This document shows, one piece after another, positions 42,909-51,710 of a stretch of 64,000 bases of DNA (positions within the stretch are counted from its first letter, which is position 1; the number at the start of each line of letters is the position of its first letter). Source of the DNA: an uncultured Bacilli bacterium (lineage in GTDB: Bacteria; Bacillota_I; Bacilli_A; RF39; UBA660); NCBI GenBank assembly GCA_934085595.1, contig CAKOHK010000005.1, positions 45,522-109,521 of the forward strand, written 5' to 3'. The notes beneath the pieces were generated by a model. It was not told where the DNA came from, did not search any database, and worked only from the letters and a program-made list of their open reading frames with translations. The position numbers and the translations under genes were made by a program.

Positions 42909-43514
42909 TTACAAGCAAACATTCTCTTTATTAAACTTTTTATATTTACTTTTAATTCTAAATAAAGTATTCTCTATTTCTTTTTTACTCTTATTAGTAA
43001 CCGCAGCTATCTCATCATTAGTAAAATCATTCATCTTAAGTTCAAATACTTCTTTTTCACGAAGTGTAAGTATATTCTTAAAACTATCTATAAACTCTTT
43101 TTCTTCTTCTCTATTAATAAGTATTGAATCAGGATTAGAATTACTATCAACAAATAAATCATTTATTAAAGATGACTTATCAGTTAATTCTTCAAAACTA
43201 ACACTCTCATTAAAATACTTATTCTTATTTCTAAAAGTTCTTCTAAGTTCAGATATAATAGATGATTTAATACATACACAAGCAAAAGTATAAAACAAAA
43301 TATTCTTACTTGTATTATAATGTTCAATAGCGTTCATAAGTCCAAGCATACCCTCTTGATATAAATCATTATAATCTATTCCCTTAATTTCATATTTATA
43401 TAATAATTCTTTTATTATTTTATTTATAATAGGTTTATATTTATCAATAAGAATATTTATTGCTTCTTCATTTTTATTATGTGATAGCTCAATTAATTCA
43501 TTATCATTAATCAT
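42909..43514 (-). CDS. RNA polymerase sigma factor, SigH-like
   Basis: 201 residues from the ATG at 43514 (TAGGAG upstream); a frame six codons longer has no RBS. Region 2 (DYNDLYQEGMLGLMNAIEHY, then FYTFACVCIKSSIISELRRT) and region 4 (LTLREKEVFELKMNDFTNDE) are clear; region 3 is short. Size and sequence resemble SigH (Spo0H), the transition-phase sigma factor of Firmicutes. No anti-sigma gene is adjacent. Confidence 0.8.
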   Translation of the reverse strand: MINDNELIELSHNKNEEAINILIDKYKPIINKIIKELLYKYEIKGIDYNDLYQEGMLGLMNAIEHYNTSKNILFYTFACVCIKSSIISELRRTFRNKNKYFNESVSFEELTDKSSLINDLFVDSNSNPDSILINREEEKEFIDSFKNILTLREKEVFELKMNDFTNDEIAAVTNKSKKEIENTLFRIKSKYKKFNKENVCL

Positions 43515-43588
43515 AAAAACTCCTACGTTCATTTTAACAAATATTATTTACTAATTCCATAAAATATTTAAAAAAATTCAAAAAAATG

Positions 43589-43617
43589 TTGAAATACCTA
43601 TTTTTATATGCTATAAT
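43589..43617 (+). promoter_or_regulatory. Promoter of the tRNA-Arg/tRNA-Pro unit
   Basis: TTGAAA (43589-43594), 17-bp spacer, TATAAT (43612-43617), 30 bp before the first tRNA. Confidence 0.8.
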
Positions 43618-43647
43618 CATTTTTGTACAAAGGAAGTGCAATAATTT

Positions 43648-43724
43648 GCGCTCATAGCTCAACTGGATAGAGCATTTGACTACGGATCAAAAGGTTAGGG
43701 GTTCGACTCCTCTTGGGCGCACCA
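43648..43724 (+). tRNA. tRNA-Arg (anticodon ACG)
   Basis: 77-nt cloverleaf: acceptor GCGCTCA/TGGGCGC, anticodon stem TTTGA/TCAAA around CTACGGA, T-loop GTTCGACTC, encoded CCA. The A34 is expected to be deaminated to inosine to read CGN codons, so a tadA gene should exist. Confidence 0.95.
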
Positions 43725-43733
43725 TATATTTAT

Positions 43734-43810
43734 CGGGAAGTGGCTCAACTTGGTAGAGCATTCGGTTTGGGACCGAGAGGTTGCAGGTTCAAATCCTGTC
43801 TTCCCGACCA
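43734..43810 (+). tRNA. tRNA-Pro (anticodon TGG)
   Basis: 77-nt cloverleaf 9 bp after tRNA-Arg: acceptor CGGGAAG/CTTCCCG, anticodon stem TTCGG/CCGAG around TTTGGGA, T-loop GTTCAAATC, encoded CCA. Confidence 0.95.
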
Positions 43811-43822
43811 TTAAGTAATTAT

Positions 43823-43845
43823 CTTCACAACAGTGAAGTTTTTTT
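43823..43845 (+). terminator. Terminator of the tRNA unit
   Basis: CTTCAC (43823-43828) pairs with GTGAAG (43833-43838) around AACA, then seven T. Confidence 0.85.
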
Positions 43846-43851
43846 ATGCAT

Positions 43852-43883
43852 TAAAAAATAACTCTAATAATTAGAATTATTTT
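43852..43883 (-). terminator. Terminator of lon
   Basis: Minus strand: AAAATAATTCTAAT (43883-43870) pairs with ATTAGAGTTATTTT (43867-43854), followed by further T. It overlaps the lon stop. Confidence 0.7.
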
Positions 43884-46204
43884 CTCTTTTTAAATATATC
43901 TTCAAATATCTCTTTATAATTACTAACAGGTACAAACTTAACTTTATTAAGTAAATCATTATCTAAATCACTAATATCATTAATATTACCACTAGGAATA
44001 TATAAAGTACTAATATTATTTCTAGCACACGCTATAGCCTTCTCTTTAATACCACCAACACTTAGTATTTCACCCTTAAGTGTAATTTCACCAGTCATAG
44101 AAATACTATCATCTATTATTTTATCTTTAATATAAGAAATAATAGCTGTAACAATCGCAGTACCAGCAGAAGGTCCATCTTTAAGAACACTAGCTAAAGT
44201 AAAATGTATGTGTATATCTCTCCTATCAAAATAATCTTCATTAATACCAAAATACTCACTATTACTCTTAATATAATCTATAGCTACTTCTATACTCTCT
44301 TTAGTAACATTACCAAGAGATCCAGTAAATGTAAACTTACCACTTCCTAAAGAACTAGCACATTCTATAAATAAAGCATCTCCCCCATTATAAGAACAAG
44401 CGACTGCTTTAATAACACCACTAGATTTAATTTTAGAAAGAACACTTACATTCTTTTCTATACTTAAGTACTTAGAAACATCTGAATCATTAAGTTTAAT
44501 ACTATTTATTTTTCTATTCTTTTTAATATTATCAGTTATAACTCTTCTAATTATTTTAGAAAGACATCTCTCAAGTTCTCTAACACCAGATTCATTAGTA
44601 TAATTTTCAATAACATCAAGTATTATATTATCATCTATCTTAAGTGAATTACTTTTAAGACCATGTTTCTTAAGTAATATAGGTATTAAATAGTTATGTG
44701 CTATAGTAAGTTTCTCATGATCAGAATAACCAGATAATTCTATTATTTCAAGTCTATCAAGAAGAGCTTGTGGTATATCATTAATATTATTAGCAGTTAG
44801 TATAAATAACACTTTACTTAAATCTACTTCTTCATCTATATAATTATCTATAAAATATTTATTTTGTGAAACATCTAATATATCAAGTAATGTACTACTA
44901 GGATCTCCTCTATAATCACTCTTAATTTTATCTACTTCATCAAGTAAAAACACAGGATTATTAGTACCACATTTTATTAAAGATGAAATAATCTTACCTG
45001 GATTAGATCCTATATAAGCTCTCCTATGTCCTGTAAGCTCAGCACTATCACTCATACCACCAAGAGATATCTTTACAAACTTTCTATTAACAGCTTTAGC
45101 AATACTACTAGCAAATGTAGTTTTACCAACACCAGGAGGCCCAACCAAACATATAATCGGACTTGGCACGCCACTTGAAATACTTTTAACAGCCATATAT
45201 TCTATTATTCTATTTTTAGCTTCCAACATACCATAATGAGATTCATTAAGTTTAGCTTCTATCTTATTTAAATCTTTCTCACTACTACTCTCTTTACTCC
45301 AAGGTATACTAAGTAAATATTCTATATAATTTCTAATAACACTCGCATCAGGACTCATCTCACTACATAAAGAATATCTATTAACTTCACTATTTATCTT
45401 TTTTCTAATTCTATCAGGAAGAACTGTATTTGAAAGTTTCTCTTTAAGTTTACTAATATCTTCTTCTTTAGAATTAGTTTCCCCAAGTTCACCTCTAATA
45501 ACTCTAATCTTTTCTTTTAAAAAGTATTCTCTTTGTTCATTATCAAGACTCTCTTTAATATCATTTTCTATCTTATTTTCTAAATCAATAACAGCATTCT
45601 CAACAGCAATCTCTTTAATTAATATTTTAGCTCTTTCCACACTTGAAGTATTAAGCATCAAACTAAACTTTTTAGATGATGATAAAGGTAAAAAATTAGC
45701 AATTTTATCTGTTAATATACTAAGAGATTCTTCATTTCTAACTTCAGATAATACAGAATTAGATACACTTGAGTTTTTATCTATATAATTTTCAAGTTCA
45801 TATAATAATTTCCTATGATAAGCAGTAATTTCTATTTCACTATTAACTTCTTCATTAACATTAGTTATTATACTATCAAGTATATCTTTTTCATCTGAAT
45901 AATTAACATATGAAATAACTTTAACTCTATATAATCCTTCAATTACTACTCTTAAGTTTTTATTAGGAAGCTCAATAACACTTCTAATTTTACCAACTAC
46001 TCCAGTCTTAGGTAAATCACTCGCGTCCGGCATCTCTTCAAGAGCATTTATCGGACAAACAACTAATACTTCACTATCATGATAAAGTTTAGAAATAGAT
46101 GTTATTTTCTTAGATAATTCACTTTTAAGCTCAATTCTAACTTCTTGATAAGGGAGCAAAACAAGATTCTTTAATAAAATAACAGGTAAATTACTTTTAA
46201 TCAT
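43877..46204 (-). CDS. lon: ATP-dependent protease Lon
   Basis: 775 residues, the LonA length. N-terminal substrate domain (1-200), helical region, AAA+ module with GPPGVGKTTFA (about 353-363), VFLLDEVDKI and the D(R) sensor region, and C-terminal protease domain with catalytic Ser in KDGPSAGTAI (about 674) and Lys in KEKAIACARN. It degrades misfolded and regulatory proteins. RBS AGGAGG, own promoter, own terminator. Confidence 0.97.
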   Translation of the reverse strand: MIKSNLPVILLKNLVLLPYQEVRIELKSELSKKITSISKLYHDSEVLVVCPINALEEMPDASDLPKTGVVGKIRSVIELPNKNLRVVIEGLYRVKVISYVNYSDEKDILDSIITNVNEEVNSEIEITAYHRKLLYELENYIDKNSSVSNSVLSEVRNEESLSILTDKIANFLPLSSSKKFSLMLNTSSVERAKILIKEIAVENAVIDLENKIENDIKESLDNEQREYFLKEKIRVIRGELGETNSKEEDISKLKEKLSNTVLPDRIRKKINSEVNRYSLCSEMSPDASVIRNYIEYLLSIPWSKESSSEKDLNKIEAKLNESHYGMLEAKNRIIEYMAVKSISSGVPSPIICLVGPPGVGKTTFASSIAKAVNRKFVKISLGGMSDSAELTGHRRAYIGSNPGKIISSLIKCGTNNPVFLLDEVDKIKSDYRGDPSSTLLDILDVSQNKYFIDNYIDEEVDLSKVLFILTANNINDIPQALLDRLEIIELSGYSDHEKLTIAHNYLIPILLKKHGLKSNSLKIDDNIILDVIENYTNESGVRELERCLSKIIRRVITDNIKKNRKINSIKLNDSDVSKYLSIEKNVSVLSKIKSSGVIKAVACSYNGGDALFIECASSLGSGKFTFTGSLGNVTKESIEVAIDYIKSNSEYFGINEDYFDRRDIHIHFTLASVLKDGPSAGTAIVTAIISYIKDKIIDDSISMTGEITLKGEILSVGGIKEKAIACARNNISTLYIPSGNINDISDLDNDLLNKVKFVPVSNYKEIFEDIFKKRK

Positions 46205-46227
46205 GTTTCCTCCTCGTATGAGTATTT

Positions 46228-46256
46228 ATTATAAATATTATTAATATAAAAGTAAA
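46228..46256 (-). promoter_or_regulatory. Promoter of lon
   Basis: TTTACT (46256-46251), 17-bp spacer, TATAAT (46233-46228). I see no CIRCE or CtsR operator. Confidence 0.65.
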
Positions 46257-46277
46257 GCAAAACATAAAAAAATATAT

Positions 46278-46302
46278 AAAAAAACTTGCTATAAAGCAAA
46301 GT
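46278..46302 (-). terminator. Terminator of the four-paralog operon
   Basis: ACTTTGCT (46302-46295) pairs with AGCAAGT (46290-46284), one bulged base, followed by six T. Confidence 0.75.
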
Positions 46303-46306
46303 AATT

Positions 46307-46909
46307 TTATTTTTTCAAACTCATACTAATATTAACATTATTTTTAATATCTTGAAGCATTAAATTATACTTAATAACTAATGATGATAATGTAGAATTA
46401 GGTATTTTAGGTACATCTTTATCACTATCAAATCCATCTATAAAAGCATCTATATTTTTATCAATTTCATACTTTTTACATAAAGCATATAATTTATTAA
46501 CATTAATACCTTTATATAATAAATTAGTATAATCAGAAAGTATAATTCTATCTAAATCACCAACATGTAATAATGATAACATAAGCACTAATCTTCTATA
46601 ATTAACTAAAAGTAAAGTTGGATTAGAAACTATAAACTCTCTTACTTCTTCACTATTATTACCCATATCTTTAAGAATAATTTCTAATAAATTGTATACT
46701 TTAATAGCGTTATCTTCATCATAAATACTTTTAAGTCTAGGTATTAAAATATCAACAACTCTAGCATTCTTAAGTTTATTAAGCCAAAACGAACGTTTCT
46801 CAACTTCTTTAATAATTAAACATGTAGATTTAGAAACACTACTCATTCTAGCCTCACTCTTACCTTTAAAATATAGATCGTTATCTCTCTTCTTATAACC
46901 TCTATCCAT
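46307..46909 (-). CDS. Helical paralog 4 of a four-gene family (unknown function)
   Basis: 200 residues, no signal peptide or TM. It shares with the first gene of the operon (48007-48651) the segment RSFWxxKLKN, then RLxxxYDExNAIxVYN and LLLxNxxRxVxxLSxLxVGxLD. The predicted fold is all helices arranged as repeating pairs. I recognise no known family. It follows paralog 3 by 6 bp and ends the operon. Confidence 0.7.
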   Translation of the reverse strand: MDRGYKKRDNDLYFKGKSEARMSSVSKSTCLIIKEVEKRSFWLNKLKNARVVDILIPRLKSIYDEDNAIKVYNLLEIILKDMGNNSEEVREFIVSNPTLLLVNYRRLVLMLSLLHVGDLDRIILSDYTNLLYKGINVNKLYALCKKYEIDKNIDAFIDGFDSDKDVPKIPNSTLSSLVIKYNLMLQDIKNNVNISMSLKK

Positions 46910-46915
46910 ATTAAA

Positions 46916-47491
46916 TTACCTCAAAGTAAGCTTTTCACTTCTAGTATTTAACTCATCAATATATTCCTGATACATTTTAGTAATTCTATAATTAAATACA
47001 CTAGTAGCTTCTTTACTTTCTGTATTTTCTAAAGCATCATATAAAACTTTAATATTAGATACATCTCCATCTATACTTTTAACAGCTCTATCTAAATCAT
47101 ATAAAGAATGCTTTTGAGTTATAAAATCAGGTACATTAAAGAACATAAATCTATCAAGTTCTACCCTTTTAAGAATAGCAAGAGTACAAACAAGTCTAAT
47201 ATTTGTAATACTATACATATTATTTTCTTCAATATATGCATGAGCTTCTTCTATAGTACGCCCACTACTTAAAAACATTTTTTCAACAGTGTCACGAACT
47301 TCAGCTTTTTGTGCTTCTCTTTCCATTTTCATTTTTTCTTTTCTAAGTCTTTCATTTTCTTTATTAATATCTATTACTTGTTGTAAATATTTATTATTTG
47401 TTTTATTTTTTCTCTCTTCACCACATTTCATAGCTCTATCCATATCATTAGATTTAATTTTTGATCTTGTAACACATACATGTCCTATCAT
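46916..47491 (-). CDS. Helical paralog 3 of a four-gene family (unknown function)
   Basis: 191 residues. Residues about 38-65 form a charged coiled coil (YLQQVIDINKENERLRKEKM). The rest matches the family: VEKMFLSSGRTIEEAHAYIEE, then LVCTLAILKRVELDRFMFFNVPDFI and YDLDRAVKSI. It is closest to paralog 2, with which it also shares the end pattern (FNYRITKMYQEYIDEL against FNYAMNKMYEEYKSYL). No enzyme motif visible. Confidence 0.7.
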   Translation of the reverse strand: MIGHVCVTRSKIKSNDMDRAMKCGEERKNKTNNKYLQQVIDINKENERLRKEKMKMEREAQKAEVRDTVEKMFLSSGRTIEEAHAYIEENNMYSITNIRLVCTLAILKRVELDRFMFFNVPDFITQKHSLYDLDRAVKSIDGDVSNIKVLYDALENTESKEATSVFNYRITKMYQEYIDELNTRSEKLTLR

Positions 47492-47500
47492 AATTACCTC

Positions 47501-48007
47501 CTATTTTAAAACTAAACTATTAGTTTCATTTCTTAAATAAGATTTATACTCTTCATACATCTTATTCATCGCATAATTGAAAATAAAATCATTTGATATA
47601 TAATCTAACCCACCAATTACCTCAGTTATTAAATTATAATTTATATCACTACTATTTTTAAGTAATTTAACTGCTCTATCAAGTTTATTAATATCAAGAC
47701 CATGAGTAAAGAAATCTGGATGTTCAAAGAAAATAGCATTATCTAAGTTTACAGCTTTAAGAATACCAAGAGCACATACTAAATCTCTCTCATCAACATT
47801 ACTAAATCCATATTCTTCAAAATACTTTAATGCTTCTTCTTCACTAAATCCATTTATTAAAAACATTTTAATGATTGTATTTTTAGTCTTATTACTACTT
47901 TGAGTATTATCTTTTTTAGCTCCATCCATTTCTATACTACTATATATATACTTTCTATAGTCATAATAAGAATAACCTACTTTTTTACCATTATATTTTT
48001 TTACCAT
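47501..48007 (-). CDS. Helical paralog 2 of a four-gene family (unknown function)
   Basis: 168 residues. Carries the best copy of the family motif, MFLINGFSEEEALKYFEEYG, which is almost the same as LFLINGFSEEEALDYINNNA in paralog 1, then ALGILKAVNLDNAIFFEHPDFFTHGL. The helix, GFS-turn, helix, proline pattern recalls mTERF-type helical repeats, but this is analogy from spacing only. Start codon overlaps the stop of paralog 1 by 1 nt. Confidence 0.7.
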   Translation of the reverse strand: MVKKYNGKKVGYSYYDYRKYIYSSIEMDGAKKDNTQSSNKTKNTIIKMFLINGFSEEEALKYFEEYGFSNVDERDLVCALGILKAVNLDNAIFFEHPDFFTHGLDINKLDRAVKLLKNSSDINYNLITEVIGGLDYISNDFIFNYAMNKMYEEYKSYLRNETNSLVLK

Positions 48008-48651
48008 TATAGTTTCTCCAATCTCATATTTTCTTTTAATGTATCTTTTAATGTATCTTTTTTATTTTTATAATCACTCATATATTCATTTATTAATCTA
48101 CCAATTTTAACCGAACTGATAGTATCTACCTCTTCTTCACTCTTAAGTTCAACACTAAACTTATCTAAATCATCACTACCAGCATATTTACCAGCCACAT
48201 TATATAATTTACTTAAACTTATTTTTTCAAAAAATAAACTTGGCATAGAAAATAATACATCATTATCTAAATTACCAACTCTTAAAACAGATAATATTTG
48301 TACTATTCTATTTTTATTTAAAAGTAATAAACTAGCATTATTATTGATATAATCAAGTGCTTCTTCCTCACTAAAACCATTTATCAAAAATAATGATTCA
48401 ATAAAATTATAAACTTCAATCGCATTTCTTTCATCATAAACATCAGTTAATCTATCAGCTAAAGCACAACCTAACTTAACATTTTTAAGTTTTTTACACC
48501 AAAAGCTTCTTCTCTCCATAGAATAATCAGCATGACTCTTAATAATCCCATGCATAACTATATTTCTCATAGAAGATATTCTATCATTTTTAGCCTTATA
48601 TTGACTACTAACCCTATTCCAATTAATTGGATAACTATTATATTCACTCAT
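48007..48651 (-). CDS. Helical paralog 1 of a four-gene family (unknown function)
   Basis: 214 residues from the ATG at 48651; the frame runs on upstream through the promoter and is rejected. It combines the RSFWCKKLKN block (shared with paralog 4) and the NGFSEEEAL block (shared with paralog 2), so it may be closest to the ancestral form. No signal peptide or TM; C-terminus Lys-rich. First gene of the operon, behind a near-consensus promoter (48680-48708) and a TTTAAGGGGG leader. Confidence 0.7.
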   Translation of the reverse strand: MSEYNSYPINWNRVSSQYKAKNDRISSMRNIVMHGIIKSHADYSMERRSFWCKKLKNVKLGCALADRLTDVYDERNAIEVYNFIESLFLINGFSEEEALDYINNNASLLLLNKNRIVQILSVLRVGNLDNDVLFSMPSLFFEKISLSKLYNVAGKYAGSDDLDKFSVELKSEEEVDTISSVKIGRLINEYMSDYKNKKDTLKDTLKENMRLEKL

Positions 48652-48679
48652 AAAAAATAACCCCCTTAAATATGTATAG

Positions 48680-48708
48680 ATTATACCACACAAAAGAAAG
48701 TTTGTCAA
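48680..48708 (-). promoter_or_regulatory. Near-consensus promoter of the four-paralog operon
   Basis: TTGACA (48708-48703), 17-bp spacer, TATAAT (48685-48680): both boxes perfect, so expression should be high. Confidence 0.85.
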
Positions 48709-48735
48709 ATTATTTATAAACTATTAATTAAATTA

Positions 48736-49890
48736 TTACTTCCTAGTAAAAGCAACATATATAACCAAAGAAATTAAAGTTAATAAAAACGCACAAAAGA
48801 ATAAATAAGATAAAGATATATCAAATAATATACCCGCTATAAATACACCTATCCCATCAGCAATATTAAGTATAAAATATCTTATATTTCCAAAAAGAAA
48901 TCTAGAATCATCACTAATCTCTCTTATAAAAGTACCATTAACTTTATCATCAAGAATCTTAATACTTATATAAGAAATACTAATAGTTATAATATAAAAT
49001 ATTGGTTTATTTATTATAAATGCACATAAGTACACCAATATTCTACTTCCATATTTAATTAAATAACTTTTAAGAAGAGAAAAATCATCGCTCTTTTTAC
49101 TAAGTATTTTAGACACAGTACTACCAAGTACACTACAAACTATTATAAATATTGAAGCACTACTTACCCCCATATTTAAATAATCAGTCAAAAGTAACAT
49201 AAGCATACCAAATATCATATTATATCCAACTTCACATATAAACTGTCCAAGTAAATAATAATTAATTCTTTTATCTTTAAATATACCAAAAACTGATTCA
49301 AAGAACTTTTTAAACTTATTCTTCTGAATAAAATAATCATTCTTAAAGAATAACATAATAACAGTAGATATCAAAGTACAAACATATACTATAAATAAAC
49401 AAGTATTATAATCAATAGTATATTTTCCAATAGTAAATCCTAGTAATAAACCACATAATATAATAGCGCTATCTTTAGCAAAATAATTAATACTAACTTG
49501 TTTTTTATATATATCATTACTCTTATTTACTAGAGATAATAACGGATAAAATGTTAAAGCAAATATATTTTCACACATAATGCATAAAAGCATACATACT
49601 TTAACTATATAGTTATCATCAACAAACATAATAGTAAATAATGATAATGTTCTAAATATTAAAGATAAAGTAATTAGTTTCTTTAAATTAATTTTATTAG
49701 AAAAGAAACTAATAATAAATATAATAATTGAACTACATATTAAAGATACACTTAAAAGTTTACTTATTGAAGAAACATCAAAACCTATATCCTTAAGCCA
49801 TAATTGTCTATAATTAGACCACACTCCAAATGAAAAAGACATAATTGCATATACAGTTAATAATACATATTCATCTTTTATTTTTTTCAT
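48736..49890 (-). CDS. Major facilitator superfamily transporter
   Basis: 384 residues with about twelve hydrophobic helices and a central charged loop (about 185-205, FFKNDYFIQKNKFKKFF). The N-terminal pattern FGVWSNYRQLWLKDIGFDVSSIS is MFS-like, and no substrate-specific motif is visible. Its start overlaps the HerA-type gene stop by 4 nt, so the two are co-transcribed, an unusual pairing. Confidence 0.75.
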   Translation of the reverse strand: MKKIKDEYVLLTVYAIMSFSFGVWSNYRQLWLKDIGFDVSSISKLLSVSLICSSIIIFIISFFSNKINLKKLITLSLIFRTLSLFTIMFVDDNYIVKVCMLLCIMCENIFALTFYPLLSLVNKSNDIYKKQVSINYFAKDSAIILCGLLLGFTIGKYTIDYNTCLFIVYVCTLISTVIMLFFKNDYFIQKNKFKKFFESVFGIFKDKRINYYLLGQFICEVGYNMIFGMLMLLLTDYLNMGVSSASIFIIVCSVLGSTVSKILSKKSDDFSLLKSYLIKYGSRILVYLCAFIINKPIFYIITISISYISIKILDDKVNGTFIREISDDSRFLFGNIRYFILNIADGIGVFIAGILFDISLSYLFFCAFLLTLISLVIYVAFTRK

Positions 49891-51659
49891 AAAATATTAC
49901 CATCCTTAAACCATATATCTTTAATATTTGAATTAGCCGAATTAGGAGCAGGATTAGGTCTATCTATATGTACAAAAACAGGTAAATTAAATGCATTTCC
50001 AAAACATACACCATACCCACTTCTTAAAGTTTTAAGTTTATTTATAGTACTATCATTTATACTATGAGTTATATTTCTAACAACATCCAAGTCTTCTGGA
50101 TGAAACATTCTTAAAACTATATAGTTAGAACACTGACTAAGAGCAGTAGAAGAAAGTTCACTAGGTCTTTGAGTAACAAAACCAAGTATAACTCCATATT
50201 TTCTTCCCTCTTTAGTAATTCTATCAAAGATATTATAACCAATAATACTATTATCACTATCATTTTGAACATATCTATGTGCTTCTTCTAAAATAATATT
50301 TATTGGAAAACTACCCCTATCATTTAAATTAATACAATAATTAAAGAATAACTTAGAATATATTTTAGTAAGTACTTTAGCAAATCTTTCATCAACACTA
50401 TTTAAATTAATATTCAAAAGTTGAACTTTCTGACCAATATTATTAATAAATAAATCATCAACAAACTCTGCTTTAGTAATCTTATCTTGAACATCGAAAT
50501 ACTTAGCATAATCACTATTTATAATAGAATCTAATCTTACTTTTAATATATTATTTACATCATATATCTTATCGCTCTTAAGAACTCCTTCACTAAGTAA
50601 AGCAAACTCAAAAGCATAATATAAATCTTTTAAAGTATAATAACTACTTTTAACATCACTCTTAATATTTACCTCTTCATTAATATAATTTTCTAGATAT
50701 TCAATTACAAGTTGAATAGTATTTATTTTACCACTTTGATCTATATTTAAACACTGTCTTAAAGTTCTAATATACCCTGGCTGTACAATTTTACTTTCTA
50801 AATTAATATCTTTAGTATTATATGTTGTAAGAACTGCTATAACTTGATCTCTTATTTGAGCAGAAGATTTCCCTCCAGTAAGTATATCCATTAAAGCTTT
50901 AGCAATAATATTATTTTTATATGTAATTACATCTTCTTCATCACTAGTAAATAAATATACAAGTTTAAGGGCTTTTTCTATTATAGGAATCTGATTAGCA
51001 GAAGTAGCACCTAAAAGTAAAGCTAAATCATCAGCATCTAAAAACCATACTGGTATTTTAACTATATCTCCCATATCAAACTTAGTATCAGTAGTAAAAG
51101 ACTTATATCTAATATTTTTAGTATTATTAATAGTATTAAAAGCACTATGATATTCCCCATATACATCAAATAAAACTATATGACAGTTACTAGGAATATT
51201 ATTTTTTCTATAGAAAAGATTTTGAATTATACGAGATACAAAACTACTTTTTCCACTACCAGTATTTCCAAGAATAGCAAAATGGTTAGAAAATAAATTA
51301 TTGATATTAGCAGAAACATTAAAAGAAGGATAAATAAGAGATTTACCTATATAAATATTATCTTTAGATTCTATTTCTTGACTACCTAAAAGACTAACAA
51401 CTTCTTCTCTATTAATAAGTCTAATACTTCCATTTATATTTGGCATATGTATATTACCACTTACAAAATTACCATTTATAAACTCACCAGTTATTATTAC
51501 TTTTATAACATCAACTGTAATATTAACAATTTCTCCAACTATTTTATTTTTATCATTTTCAAATATAATGTGTACATTTAATAAAGAACTTTGTACTTTT
51601 TTAGATATATTCTCTATCTGTACTTCATATTCATTAACAGATATTATATTTCCAAACAT
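49887..51659 (-). CDS. HerA-type (DUF87) DNA-translocating ATPase
   Basis: 590 residues. N-terminal beta-barrel HAS domain (about 1-90), Walker A GNTGSGKSSF (about 133-142), Walker B NIILEEAHRYV (about 458-468) and ITKEGRKYGVILGFVTQRPSEL typical of HerA/FtsK hexamers, plus an inserted helical segment (about 240-400). HerA works with NurA in archaeal end resection, and in bacteria with SIR2 or other effectors in anti-phage systems. No NurA, SIR2 or nuclease gene is adjacent; neighbours are an MFS transporter and a DUF2207 protein. Function open. Confidence 0.8.
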   Translation of the reverse strand: MFGNIISVNEYEVQIENISKKVQSSLLNVHIIFENDKNKIVGEIVNITVDVIKVIITGEFINGNFVSGNIHMPNINGSIRLINREEVVSLLGSQEIESKDNIYIGKSLIYPSFNVSANINNLFSNHFAILGNTGSGKSSFVSRIIQNLFYRKNNIPSNCHIVLFDVYGEYHSAFNTINNTKNIRYKSFTTDTKFDMGDIVKIPVWFLDADDLALLLGATSANQIPIIEKALKLVYLFTSDEEDVITYKNNIIAKALMDILTGGKSSAQIRDQVIAVLTTYNTKDINLESKIVQPGYIRTLRQCLNIDQSGKINTIQLVIEYLENYINEEVNIKSDVKSSYYTLKDLYYAFEFALLSEGVLKSDKIYDVNNILKVRLDSIINSDYAKYFDVQDKITKAEFVDDLFINNIGQKVQLLNINLNSVDERFAKVLTKIYSKLFFNYCINLNDRGSFPINIILEEAHRYVQNDSDNSIIGYNIFDRITKEGRKYGVILGFVTQRPSELSSTALSQCSNYIVLRMFHPEDLDVVRNITHSINDSTINKLKTLRSGYGVCFGNAFNLPVFVHIDRPNPAPNSANSNIKDIWFKDGNIL

Positions 51660-51710
51660 ATTTATCCCTCTATTCTTTTTTAATTAGGTATTACTTTTAT
51701 TAATATTTTT

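Noticed and set aside
49887..51659. SIR2-HerA or similar anti-phage system
   Set aside because: No SIR2, DUF4297, NurA or other effector gene lies on either side.
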